64,000 bases of DNA from Terriglobia bacterium (lineage in GTDB: Bacteria > Acidobacteriota > Terriglobia > Terriglobales > Acidobacteriaceae), in NCBI GenBank assembly GCA_020073385.1, contig JAIQFH010000024.1:36580-100579 (forward strand), read 5' to 3'. A program made the position numbers and the translations under genes. Shown piece by piece: positions 35,020 through 44,275 of this stretch. Under the pieces are notes generated by a model. It did no database searches, was not told where the DNA came from, and worked only from the letters and a program-made list of their open reading frames with translations. The stretch's first letter is position 1. Every line of letters starts with the position of its first letter.

Positions 35020-37800
35020 ATGAGCGAATCTTACGAACCCACTGCCGACAGCAAGACGAATGAGTTCCGCACTCGCAGTTCCCTCATCGATCCTGCACTG
35101 AAGAGAGCGGGGTGGAACGTTAACGACCGCACACAAGTCGGTCTCGAAATTCCTGTGGATGGGTATGACAAAGAGCCGTGGAATGGCATCAGTGACTACT
35201 GCCTTTACGATGCCACCGGAAGCGTGCTGGCAGTCGTAGAAGCCAAGAGATTCTCCAGAAACCCTCGCGATGCAGACGCGCAACTCAACCACTACGTAAC
35301 TGAGATCGCAAAAAGGCAGTCCTTCAAGCCCTTCGGCTTCATGACCAACGGCCATCAGACGTACTTCTGGACCGTTGGAGACTCGAATCCTCGACTGGTA
35401 AGCGGCTTTTTCACGTTTTCCGATCTCGACCGCCTTCGATTCATCCGCAACAACCAGCAACCTCTAGCCGGGGCTCCCATCAATACAACGATCGTCGATC
35501 GTCCATATCAGCACGAGGCAATCCGTCGCGTGGCCGAGGCCTTCACCGTCGGAAAACGGCGTGCGTTGATCGTGATGGCCACCGGCACCGGGAAAACTCG
35601 CACTACGATGGCACTGATTGATCTTTTCCTCCGCACCAAGCAAGCCCAAAATATCTTGTTCCTAGCAGATCGGGACGCTCTCGTTGACCAAGCCCTAACC
35701 GACGGTTTCAAGGCTCACCTACCCAATGAACCTCGCGATAGGATTTACACACAAAGGATCGACACATCAAAGCGGCTGTTCGTTGCAACGCTGCAAACAA
35801 TGAATATTTGCTTCGAGAAGTTCAGTCCTGGCTTCTTTGATCTGATCATCTTCGATGAAGCGCATCGATCTATTTTCAATCGGTTCTCCGAAGTGATTGA
35901 ATATTTCGATGCGCGAATGATCGGCCTAACTGCAACCCCTGCCGATTTCATTGACCGTGACACATTTCGCGTATTTAACTGCCCCGACAAGGCTCCCACA
36001 TCTCTTTACACCTACGCCGACGCCGTTAGGGAAAAGAACCTGGTCGATTTTAGCTTGTATCAAGCACAAACTGGCTTCCAACGTAAGGGCATAAAGGGAG
36101 TCGATTTGGACGAAGAGGACCGCAATGCCCTCATCGAACAAGGCCTGGACCCGGACGACATCGACTATTCGGGCACGGAAATTGAAGTCGAGGTCAGCAA
36201 CAAGGATACGCTCCGCCGGCAAGTCGAAGAAGTGATGGACGCGTGTCTCAAAGATCGCTCCGGACAACTCCCCGGTAAGACCATCGTCTTCGCGATGACC
36301 AAAGCGCATGCAGAAAGAATCCGCGTCGTCTTCGAGGAAATGTATCCCCAGCATGTCGGACTGGTGCAGGTCATTACTTCCACTACGGAGCGCGTTCGAG
36401 ACGGGAGCTACGGAGACGGGCTCATTAACAAGTTTAAGAAGAACAACCTGCCTCGGATCGCCATCTCGGTAGACATGCTCGATACGGGCATCGACATACC
36501 TGAAGTCGTAAACCTCGTCTTCATGAAGCCAGTGCAATCCAGGATTAAGCTCTGGCAGATGATCGGACGCGGCACCCGGAATCATGCCGCCTGTCGTTTT
36601 TTTGATCGACTCCCTGAAGGCAGAAAAACCGAGTTCAAAATCATAGATTTCTGGCAAAACGACTTCAATCGCAAGGCCGATGCACCCATTTCCGCGAACG
36701 TTCCTGTCTTGGTAACCATCTTCAACACACGGCTCAAGATTCTGGAAATGTCCCTGGCAAATCCGGAATCCGATGCCTTTCAACTTGCGTTGGGGGCCTT
36801 GCGCGAACAAGTTGGTCGAATCCCGCTCGATTGCTTTCCCGTCCGGCGTGTCTATCTTGAAATCGCCCAAGCTTGGGACAACAGTTTCTGGAACCATATT
36901 AGCGACGATAAAATTGAGTTTTTGCGCTTGCGAGTTGGCCCGCTACTGCGTTTCGCCGCCGATGTTGACGTGGCTGCTGAAACTTTCACGAGCAAGGTTG
37001 AGCGGCTAAGACTCCGGATCTTGACCGGGGGCGCCTCGCCGGCAAATCTCGAAGCCATCACCGAGGATGTCAGCCGCTTGCCGGAGTTCGTGCTCCGGAA
37101 TCCAAGTCTAGAGCCTTCAGTAAAGCTGTGCTTGTCGCACCAACTCGCCAAGGCCTCACCCAAAGAGCTCACCCAGGTGATTCACGACCTCGCTCCGCAG
37201 ATGAAAAATCGTCGTGATCGCACTAGCGCATTCCTCAATCTCGATCTGCCTGATTTCATCGAGGCCCGTGGATTGATTTCTGTTGGTGAGGCAGGACAGC
37301 AGGTCTACGTGGAAGAATACCGAAAACGAGTGGAGAGCCGGGTGCTCGAAATCATCGAGAATCATCCCGTTATCGCGCTTATTCGGTCGGGTCGGCCAGT
37401 GAGCGACCTGCAATTAATTGCGCTTGAACGCACGCTCTCCAGTGAACTCGGCCGCAGCGATATTCAACTTTCGAACAAGAATATTCGAAAAGCTTACGGC
37501 TTCAAGGTAGACAGCTTCTTGGCGTTCCTGCGTCACTTACTGGAATTGGACGATCTGCCGGACTATTCTGATGTTGTCCGCCGGTGTTTCGAAAGGCACG
37601 TTGCGAACCATGAGTACAGCGCCGACCAAATTCGATTTCTGCGGGCTGTCGAGGACGTGTTCATTCAAAAACGTAAGCTTGAGGGTGATGACCTTTACGA
37701 GCCACCGTTAACCAACTTCGGACGCAATGCGGTTGATCGCCTCTTTTCTCCTGCCCAGGTTCAGGAGATACTTTCCTTCACCAGTCAATTGTCGGCTTAG
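35020..37800 (+). CDS. hsdR: Type I restriction enzyme, R subunit
   Basis: 926-residue motor-nuclease. PD-(D/E)XK nuclease at the N-terminus: ISDYCLYDATGSVLAVVEAK with Asp59, Glu74, Lys76. SF2 helicase: Walker A MATGTGKTRT (Lys192), FLADRDALV, IIFDEAHRS (279-282), GLTATP, and the late motif MIGRGTR. C-terminal EcoEI-type region binds the methylase core. Start ATG 35020. Followed six bases later by hsdM. Full length and apparently intact. Confidence 0.94.
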   Translation: MSESYEPTADSKTNEFRTRSSLIDPALKRAGWNVNDRTQVGLEIPVDGYDKEPWNGISDYCLYDATGSVLAVVEAKRFSRNPRDADAQLNHYVTEIAKRQSFKPFGFMTNGHQTYFWTVGDSNPRLVSGFFTFSDLDRLRFIRNNQQPLAGAPINTTIVDRPYQHEAIRRVAEAFTVGKRRALIVMATGTGKTRTTMALIDLFLRTKQAQNILFLADRDALVDQALTDGFKAHLPNEPRDRIYTQRIDTSKRLFVATLQTMNICFEKFSPGFFDLIIFDEAHRSIFNRFSEVIEYFDARMIGLTATPADFIDRDTFRVFNCPDKAPTSLYTYADAVREKNLVDFSLYQAQTGFQRKGIKGVDLDEEDRNALIEQGLDPDDIDYSGTEIEVEVSNKDTLRRQVEEVMDACLKDRSGQLPGKTIVFAMTKAHAERIRVVFEEMYPQHVGLVQVITSTTERVRDGSYGDGLINKFKKNNLPRIAISVDMLDTGIDIPEVVNLVFMKPVQSRIKLWQMIGRGTRNHAACRFFDRLPEGRKTEFKIIDFWQNDFNRKADAPISANVPVLVTIFNTRLKILEMSLANPESDAFQLALGALREQVGRIPLDCFPVRRVYLEIAQAWDNSFWNHISDDKIEFLRLRVGPLLRFAADVDVAAETFTSKVERLRLRILTGGASPANLEAITEDVSRLPEFVLRNPSLEPSVKLCLSHQLAKASPKELTQVIHDLAPQMKNRRDRTSAFLNLDLPDFIEARGLISVGEAGQQVYVEEYRKRVESRVLEIIENHPVIALIRSGRPVSDLQLIALERTLSSELGRSDIQLSNKNIRKAYGFKVDSFLAFLRHLLELDDLPDYSDVVRRCFERHVANHEYSADQIRFLRAVEDVFIQKRKLEGDDLYEPPLTNFGRNAVDRLFSPAQVQEILSFTSQLSA

Positions 37801-37806
37801 GAGTCC

Positions 37807-39525
37807 ATGCTCACTGATCCGCTTCTCAAATCGAAGGTCGATTCTCTTTGGGACAAACTCTGGTCGGGCGGGTTGTCCAACCCTCTCGACGCAATAGAAC
37901 AATTCTCTTTCCTCCTATTCCTCAAGCGACTCGAAGAAGGCGAGGAGGACCGTGAACGAAGGGCACGGCACCGCAAGGAGCAGTACAAGCCAGTTCTCAA
38001 GGATTCGGAGCTCCGATGGTCGTACTGGACCAACCTCAAGGCGGAGGAGGCTCTTAAAGTCGTCAAGGAACGAGTGTTTCCCTTCGTGAAGACGCTCGGT
38101 GGTGAGGGCGGCTCCTTTGCAGAACAAATGGTCAATGCTGAATTCAAGATCAACAAGCCGAGCCTTCTGATTGAAGCCTGCAAGATGATCGATCAGATGC
38201 AAATCTCTAGCCAGAATCAGGATGTTCAGGGCGACCTCTATGAATACCTGCTCAGCAAACTGAATACCGCCGGAACGAACGGCCAGTTCCGCACGCCTCG
38301 CCATATCATCCGAATGATGGTCAAACTTGTAGACCCACGGCCCGGTGAGCGCATGTGTGACCCGGCGGCGGGCACATGCGGGTTTCCGGTAAATGTGTAT
38401 CAGCACATCCTTGAAACCCACACCCGACCAACAAATCTGACAATTGACGAGGAAGGGTTTCCGCACGGCCTGATTGGCGAGAGGCTGACTAAAGCAGAGC
38501 ACGACTTTCTGCAATCTGATGCCATTACGGCGTTTGACAGCGACTCCGGAATGACCATGCTCCGAATTGGCTCGATGAACCTCATGTTGCACGGCATCGA
38601 GCGTCCGCACTTTACATACGCAGACACGCTCTCTAAAGCCTTCACGGAAGAGAAGCAATACGACCTGATTCTTGCCAATCCGCCATTCAAAGGTGCAATT
38701 GATTCTTCAGACGTCAATCCAACCTTGCCAACAAAGGTTAGGAAGACCGAAATCCTTTTCTTGCATCTTTTCTTGCGATTGTTGGAGGTGGGTGGAAGGG
38801 CCGCGGTGATTGTGCCCGACGGAATCCTCTTTGGAACCAGCAATGCCCACACTGAGATGCGCCGGAAACTAGTCGAGGAAAACCGCCTGGATGCCGTCAT
38901 TTCAATGCCAAGTGGCGTTTTCAAGCCTTACGCTGGCGTCTCGACTGCTGTGCTGGTATTCACCAAGGGGGCAGCTACCGAAAATATTTGGTTCTACGAC
39001 ATGGAACACGACGGCTTCTCACTTGACGACAAGCGGCAGAAGGTTTCCGAAAACGATATTCCTGACATTTTAGACTGCTGGAAGAACCGACACGAACCGA
39101 CATTCGCTGATAAACGCGCGCACCGCCTTGCCGAGTTGCGCAAACAGATCGAACCCCTGAAAGCGCAAAGGCTGACATTACTAGCGGCCGTCAGCCGTCT
39201 TACCTTCGAGCGCGCCATAGCGGGGGATCACAACAGCGAAGAAGCCCGCGTGGCCCTGGAAACGGACGAACGTAAACTAGCATTACTACATGGGCAATTG
39301 GCCCCTCTTCAAACGGAAATCAACCAGTTGACTCGCCAGTTTTGGGTAAGCAAAGAGCGTGTGAAAGCCAACAGATTCGAGCTCTCGGCTAGCCGCTATC
39401 GTCAGGTTGAGCGGGACGAGGAGTTCTACGAATCGCCACAGCTCACGCTGCAGCGGCTTCGTCGGTTGGAGGCCGTAGCGACAAGCGCAATCTCGGCGAT
39501 TGAGTCACTGCTGGGTGCGCCGTGA
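37807..39525 (+). CDS. hsdM: Type I DNA methyltransferase, M subunit
   Basis: 572-residue adenine-N6 methylase. HsdM N-terminal helical domain about 1-130; NGQFRTPRHIIRMMV; SAM motif DPAAGTCGF (185-193); catalytic NPPF at 291-294 in LANPPFKGA; and VIVPDGILFG. Charged C-terminal coil (about 430-500) probably contacts HsdS. Its stop codon overlaps the GTG start of hsdS (GTGA). Confidence 0.94.
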   Translation: MLTDPLLKSKVDSLWDKLWSGGLSNPLDAIEQFSFLLFLKRLEEGEEDRERRARHRKEQYKPVLKDSELRWSYWTNLKAEEALKVVKERVFPFVKTLGGEGGSFAEQMVNAEFKINKPSLLIEACKMIDQMQISSQNQDVQGDLYEYLLSKLNTAGTNGQFRTPRHIIRMMVKLVDPRPGERMCDPAAGTCGFPVNVYQHILETHTRPTNLTIDEEGFPHGLIGERLTKAEHDFLQSDAITAFDSDSGMTMLRIGSMNLMLHGIERPHFTYADTLSKAFTEEKQYDLILANPPFKGAIDSSDVNPTLPTKVRKTEILFLHLFLRLLEVGGRAAVIVPDGILFGTSNAHTEMRRKLVEENRLDAVISMPSGVFKPYAGVSTAVLVFTKGAATENIWFYDMEHDGFSLDDKRQKVSENDIPDILDCWKNRHEPTFADKRAHRLAELRKQIEPLKAQRLTLLAAVSRLTFERAIAGDHNSEEARVALETDERKLALLHGQLAPLQTEINQLTRQFWVSKERVKANRFELSASRYRQVERDEEFYESPQLTLQRLRRLEAVATSAISAIESLLGAP

Positions 39526-40757
39526 GAACCCTCCTTGTCCACCTTCAGGAACTGGCGCTGAATCGGAAGGGTGCCTTCAAAATTGGTCCCTTTGGAAGTT
39601 CTTTGAAGAAGACGGAACTTGTCGGAAGTGGCATTCCGGTCGCTGGGATCGAAAATGTTTTGCCCAACAGATTCGTCAAGCAATTCCGGCGTTTCATAAC
39701 ACCCAAGAAATTTGACCAGCTGTCTGATTATGAAATCCTGCCCGATGACGTACTTGTCACGACGATGGGCACCATCGGCCGAGCTGCGGTCGCCCCTCTT
39801 GGGCTAGGACGAACAATCTTCGACTCACATCTGTTCCGAATGCGGTTCGATACTAGTCGAGTGTCTCCGGCTTACGCTTGCTACGCTCTCAATAGTGATC
39901 TGGTGGCTCAGCAACTAACCACTCTGGCGCGTGGCTCAATAATGGAAGGGCTCAACACGACAATCCTACGGGAGTGTTCTATCCCCCTCCCTTCCCTATC
40001 TGAGCAGCAGCGAATTGTGGCACGTCTGCAGCAGGCCGATTGGCTATGTCAGACTTGCGGTTATACGCTCGACCTCAGCGACAGAATTCTCCCTGCTGCA
40101 TTTCTCGAAATCTTCGGCTCACCATCAGTAGCAGCCAAAAACTTTCCGTCTTCTGAACTAGGAGAAGTGACTGACTTCATCGACTATCGCGGCATCGCAC
40201 CGAACAAAACCACCAGTGGCGTTCGTCTGGTGACAGCACGAAATATCAAGCGCGGGTATTTTGAGATAGAGCCGCAAGAATTCATCCCAGCCGAGGAATA
40301 CAGTAGTTGGATGACCCGCGGGATGCCACGTCCGGGTGATGTGCTCTTCACCACCGAAGGCCACACTCTCGGCAGTGTGGCGAAGCTTCCGTCATTCAAC
40401 AAAGTCGCTCTAGCCCAACGCTTGATTGCCCTTCAACCAAAGGGGCAAATCACTTCGGACTATCTGCTCTATGCCATTCTGCACCCTAGTTTCCAAGACC
40501 GAGTCGTGAAGCATTCAACTGGGAGCGCTGCCCGTGGAATAAGCTCGAAGAACCTAGCTGATCTGCCGATTCCTTTGCCTCCGTTGTCACTACAGCAAAA
40601 GTTCGCGGGGTTGGTCCGCCGAGTTGAACACCTACGATCGCTGCAACAGGAATCACTGCGGCAAGCGGAGCACCTCTTCCAAACGCTCCTGCACAACGCA
40701 TTCGTCGGTAAACCGATACAGTCTGACCACGCCCACGCAGCCGATCCTCTCGGCTAG
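39522..40757 (+). CDS. hsdS: Type I restriction specificity subunit, S
   Basis: 411 residues with two target-recognition domains, each followed by a conserved helix: first ends with PSLSEQQRIVARLQQADW (about 160-180), second with PPLSLQQKFAGLVRRVEHLR. Repeat parts around RPGDVLFTTEG and LPDDVLVTTMG show the internal duplication. GTG start overlapping hsdM. Recognises a bipartite sequence that cannot be predicted here. Overlaps the convergent unknown gene by four bases. Confidence 0.92.
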   Translation: MRTLLVHLQELALNRKGAFKIGPFGSSLKKTELVGSGIPVAGIENVLPNRFVKQFRRFITPKKFDQLSDYEILPDDVLVTTMGTIGRAAVAPLGLGRTIFDSHLFRMRFDTSRVSPAYACYALNSDLVAQQLTTLARGSIMEGLNTTILRECSIPLPSLSEQQRIVARLQQADWLCQTCGYTLDLSDRILPAAFLEIFGSPSVAAKNFPSSELGEVTDFIDYRGIAPNKTTSGVRLVTARNIKRGYFEIEPQEFIPAEEYSSWMTRGMPRPGDVLFTTEGHTLGSVAKLPSFNKVALAQRLIALQPKGQITSDYLLYAILHPSFQDRVVKHSTGSAARGISSKNLADLPIPLPPLSLQQKFAGLVRRVEHLRSLQQESLRQAEHLFQTLLHNAFVGKPIQSDHAHAADPLG

Positions 40758-42226
40758 CTCACACTCAAATCCATCGCTGTGAAGCGCCTAAAGAATAGCT
40801 CCTCTTTGCGCTCCTGCAGAAGCCTAAGAGCTTCTGAAAGACCATTACCATCAATCACTCTTACATTGCCATCGGTCGGCAGAGATATGAATGAATCCAA
40901 GATCGTCGGATTCGACCTCACAGGACAGTCGGGCGCCGCCGTGAACATGACTACCTCACACGAAAACGGGAGGTCGCCCTTCCAATCCTCAAGCAGCATT
41001 GTCCGCACACTCACCAGCTGAGAATAATCTTCCTCTTTGGGCACATTCAGCGTGCAGGCGCCCAGAAGCACCAACTTCCGAAAAGGATGATATGCAAGCA
41101 AGTCGAGGCTGCCGCGTTTGACTTTGGTTTCCTCTGCAACCAAGTCCTCATGTGCTCCAAGAACGATGGTTGCAAAGCCGTAACAGCTGAGAACCCAGGC
41201 AACGTTCTGCTCAAAATCTTTCTGAGGCTTGGTTTTTTGTGGAGGCACCGAATGGGGCCGCACCACTAGAGAATGAAGTTTGCTGGCCGAACAAAACTTC
41301 ATCAGCAAGAAATAGAGTGGGTTTACATATTGCTCTGGAATCAACTCCCGCGTGCGCCACGTGTGCGAATACACCTCGCCGAGTTCATCGTGAACAAGTT
41401 TGAGATCCAAATACTCATAAATCTTCGAAGTCGGAACATGACCCTTTCCTATGAATCCCCTTACCGCATCGGACCGTTCCGACTCTTCCACTAGAAAGGG
41501 AATCCTTTCTCTCGGTGCTCCTGAGTTTCCATAAAACGAACCGAACAGTCTGAACGAAGCGAGAGCTGGATGGGAAAGTCCAGTAGCCTTCACGATGCCG
41601 TCACTAGGACACACAACTGCCTCGCTTATCTTCGCCATAACGGGCACAGCGACAAAAACGTCGAAACCGGACAAACCCTGGCTAATCTTTAACCCCAGCA
41701 ATTCGGTCATCGCGTCCAATACACTCGAATAACCTAGCTTGCTGACTGCCCGCTGGATATTTTCAGCGTTGATCCGGTACTGTGGATTTTTGGACGCATC
41801 CGGCACCGTGATTGTGTAAACAGAACCCTCAAGCATCGGCCACTCAGGCTGCGGCCACAGGGAATGGTATTTGCTCTGTACGTAGCCTAGCGATCCCCCA
41901 ACGTCGACTGCGCGTCCAAACTCCACTTCCGTTTCCGCGAACCGTAGTTGTCCTGCGCTGAATTCTCCTAAAAGCGCGGCCCATTCGGCGAAAGCCAACA
42001 CCTTGTAATCAATCCTAAACTCATCCGTGTGAACAGACCCGTGCTTCCCCCAGATATCCTCCACACGAGCTGAAGCACTGACAATGCAATCGGACGAGAG
42101 GCGGATAACGCTCATGACATTCTGCCATTTATTGTCAATCAGGATAGATGCGGTTCTGATGTCAATACTCGACAGGGTCTTTTCCACGACGCCGACCACT
42201 TCAGCGACATTGAATCTCACGCTCAT
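40754..42226 (-). CDS. Unknown defence-island protein, possible C-terminal nuclease fold
   Basis: 490 residues, unrecognised. The C-terminal ~150 residues (FEQNVAWVLSCYGFATIVLG, then RGSLDLLAYHPFRKLVLLGA and CTLNVP) read like a PD-(D/E)XK fold in which the usual E-x-K is replaced by G-A-C-T, as in diverged or inactive members. The first 330 residues are unassigned. Tail-to-tail with hsdS, four bases shared; the TA pair lies upstream on the same strand. Nuclease reading is inference. Confidence 0.5.
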   Translation of the reverse strand: MSVRFNVAEVVGVVEKTLSSIDIRTASILIDNKWQNVMSVIRLSSDCIVSASARVEDIWGKHGSVHTDEFRIDYKVLAFAEWAALLGEFSAGQLRFAETEVEFGRAVDVGGSLGYVQSKYHSLWPQPEWPMLEGSVYTITVPDASKNPQYRINAENIQRAVSKLGYSSVLDAMTELLGLKISQGLSGFDVFVAVPVMAKISEAVVCPSDGIVKATGLSHPALASFRLFGSFYGNSGAPRERIPFLVEESERSDAVRGFIGKGHVPTSKIYEYLDLKLVHDELGEVYSHTWRTRELIPEQYVNPLYFLLMKFCSASKLHSLVVRPHSVPPQKTKPQKDFEQNVAWVLSCYGFATIVLGAHEDLVAEETKVKRGSLDLLAYHPFRKLVLLGACTLNVPKEEDYSQLVSVRTMLLEDWKGDLPFSCEVVMFTAAPDCPVRSNPTILDSFISLPTDGNVRVIDGNGLSEALRLLQERKEELFFRRFTAMDLSVS

Positions 42227-42264
42227 CGGGTGTGAAGTATTTAGCGAATCACTAGATTAAAGAG

Positions 42265-42621
42265 TCACACAACGTGGGACAATTGGGGGCCCGTCACCAT
42301 AATTCTCGCCGCCCTCTTCGATCGAGGCTTCTTTCTGATCACGATTTCTACATCACGGTCAAGTGCGTTCAAAAAATTCATCAGCCGTTCTACCGAGAAC
42401 CCCTCCAACCGATAATTCACTAAAGCAGAAATCTTCGGCTGATTGATGTCGAGGAGGCGTGCCGCTGCAGTCTGCGATAGATGACGTTCCTCTATGATCT
42501 GATTGATGGCAACCGCCAGGCGCACTCGTGTTTGCTTCTCGCCGGCATCGCGTAGACCAAGGTCTGCAAATACGTTACCTGAACTTTGAACGACAACTTC
42601 GCTATTTCTTTCGTTTGCCAT
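42265..42621 (-). CDS. HigA-like XRE antitoxin
   Basis: 118 residues. HTH_XRE domain about 35-95: RVRLAVAINQIIEERHLSQT, AARLLDINQPKISALVNYR, then FSVERLMNFLNALDRDVEIV, which is typical of HigA antitoxins paired with Gp49-type toxins. I start at ATG 42621 because GAGG lies six bases before it; the frame is open seven codons further. Overlaps the toxin 3' end by 20 bases. Expected to repress its own operon. Confidence 0.85.
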   Translation of the reverse strand: MANERNSEVVVQSSGNVFADLGLRDAGEKQTRVRLAVAINQIIEERHLSQTAAARLLDINQPKISALVNYRLEGFSVERLMNFLNALDRDVEIVIRKKPRSKRAARIMVTGPQLSHVV

Positions 42622-42988
42622 ATCGCGCCTCGTAATCCTCACTCGCTACTTTGAGCCTCCGAGAAACCAATTCCACATCCGTTTGGGCCGTCTTTATGCC
42701 CTTCGGCGATTTCTTCTGGAACGCATGTAGCACGTACGCAGCATTCTCGAACCTAACGGTGTACACCGCCCGGTAAGTGTCTCCCCTATAGTCCTCAACT
42801 ATTTCTAGAACGCCCGCCCCCTCGCCTTTCCACGGCTTTGCGCTCGGGTGCTTTCCACCAAACTGCGCAACGCTTAAAGCAACACCAATTTCGTCCTTCA
42901 CAGCCTCAGGAAAGTCCAGCAAATCACTCTTCGCTGATCCTATCCAAAACAGCGGCTTCTCGCCCGGAACCCTCTTTCCTCGCGCCAT
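42602..42988 (-). CDS. HigB/Gp49-like RelE-superfamily toxin
   Basis: 128 residues; ribosome-dependent mRNA interferase fold. Gp49-family features: AKSDLLDFPEAVKDEIG, VLEIVEDYRGDTYRAVYTVR, YVLHAFQKKSPKGIKT and DVELVSRRLK. Toxin-first order with an overlapping antitoxin, as usual for this subgroup. Provides an addiction function for the island or an abortive response. Confidence 0.88.
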   Translation of the reverse strand: MARGKRVPGEKPLFWIGSAKSDLLDFPEAVKDEIGVALSVAQFGGKHPSAKPWKGEGAGVLEIVEDYRGDTYRAVYTVRFENAAYVLHAFQKKSPKGIKTAQTDVELVSRRLKVASEDYEARYGKRKK

Positions 42989-43337
42989 TCACATTATCCC
43001 AGTTCTAGGATATATAGTCCACAACTCATTTGTCATCGAGAATCAACAGTCTACAGAAGATCCGAACCCCTATGAAGAGAGGCTACGCATCGTCCGTTCC
43101 ACTTCGCCCTCTTCCGGGCGGACGCCGCTTGGCCGCGGCTCGGACGGGCGTTTCGGACTGCGCCGGTTTCGCGCCAAACTAACCCCAACCCCGTTTGGCA
43201 CTCACCGCGCTTTCACTCACGCCCTGCCACCCTCCTCCGGCCTCCGTTCTGTCCCTTTCACCGTTCCGCCTTGTTTCTTCCCGCTGCCGCTCAAGTGAAG
43301 AAAGAAACAAGCCGGAAACGGCAGAAAGGGAAAAAAC
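42989..43337. other. GC-rich leader upstream of ardC
   Basis: About 350 gene-free bases. The 3' part holds the long imperfect inverted repeat 43261-43321, listed separately, and AAAGGGAAAAAAC just before the ardC ATG. The 5' part (43030-43250) is GC-rich with no recognised element. Confidence 0.5.
43261..43321. promoter_or_regulatory. Long imperfect inverted repeat before ardC
   Basis: Left arm 43261-43279 and right arm 43302-43321 are complementary over about 19 bases with one mismatch and one bulge; 22 bases separate them. It ends 16 bases before the ardC start. A hairpin this size next to an anti-restriction gene fits either an operator or a single-stranded-DNA promoter of the Frpo/ssi kind that drives leading-region genes on entry; the second reading is inference. 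Confidence 0.6.
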
Positions 43338-44183
43338 ATGAAATTAGAAGATGTCAACACACGAACCAAAGAGGCCGTGGATTTCCTCGTCGCAGCGCTG
43401 GAGTCCGGTCACAGTGAAGTCCTCACCGCCTACCTCGGAGCCATGGCGAAGTTTCACACCTACAGCTTCGGCAACATCATGCTCATCGCACGCCAGAAGC
43501 CCGATGCTACCAACGTTGCCGGACTTCGGACATGGAACTCGCTTGGCCGCTTCGTTAAACGGGGAGAAAAAGGCATTTTCATTCTCGCCCCGATGGTCGG
43601 AAAACGAAGCACAAAGGATGTAGCAACCGACGAGCCGAGTGAAGACGCAACAACGGAAGGTCAGCGGACGCTGTACGGATTCCGGGCCGTCTATGTCTTC
43701 GATGTCAGCCAGACGGAAGGAAAAGACCTTCCAGCACTCACCGAAGTCAATGGCGACGTGAGCGGATACCGCGAACGCCTGTTCAAGTTCGTGGAAGCGC
43801 AAAGCGTTGAGCTTAGCTTCTCCGAGCGAATTGCTCCCGCGAAGGGTCTCTCGTATGGCGGGAAGATCACGCTGCTTTCAGGGATGCAGCCAGCCGAGGA
43901 GTTTTCCACGCTCGTGCATGAGATTGCTCACGAAATGTTGCATCGTGGCGACCGCCGCACCCTGACCACCAAACAAGTCCGCGAGACCGAGGCCGAAGCC
44001 GTGGCCTTTGTGGTCTGCCAATCGGTCGGGCTTCAGAACGGAACTTCATCCCAGGACTACATCCAGCTTTGGCACGGAGACGCCAACCTCCTGCGCGAGA
44101 GCTTGGAAGCTGTTCAACAAACCGCTGCCGTGATCCTCGGGGGCATTGCCCCCGAGCCAGCGGCACTCGCGGCAGCCGCATAA
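43338..44183 (+). CDS. ArdC-like anti-restriction protein
   Basis: 281 residues. N-terminal single-stranded-DNA-binding domain (SFGNIMLIARQKPDATNVAG, RGEKGIFILAPM) and C-terminal metallopeptidase-like domain with HEIAHEMLH (His194, Glu195, His198) and RETEAEAVAF supplying the third ligand. ArdC protects incoming conjugative DNA from restriction. Here it travels in the same island as hsdRMS and Mrr-like genes. Followed by parB, 92 bases apart. Confidence 0.87.
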   Translation: MKLEDVNTRTKEAVDFLVAALESGHSEVLTAYLGAMAKFHTYSFGNIMLIARQKPDATNVAGLRTWNSLGRFVKRGEKGIFILAPMVGKRSTKDVATDEPSEDATTEGQRTLYGFRAVYVFDVSQTEGKDLPALTEVNGDVSGYRERLFKFVEAQSVELSFSERIAPAKGLSYGGKITLLSGMQPAEEFSTLVHEIAHEMLHRGDRRTLTTKQVRETEAEAVAFVVCQSVGLQNGTSSQDYIQLWHGDANLLRESLEAVQQTAAVILGGIAPEPAALAAAA

Positions 44184-44275
44184 CACGCCAACACCTGCAC
44201 GTTTGGTTTTTAGGCCCGACGTGCGCGCTGAGTCCACCAACACCTAACCAAAGACACTTGAGAGGAGAAAAAATC

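Noticed and set aside
35926..36897. Long minus-strand open frame (323 codons) inside hsdR
   Set aside because: Shadow of the well-supported HsdR reading frame; translation has no recognisable domain.
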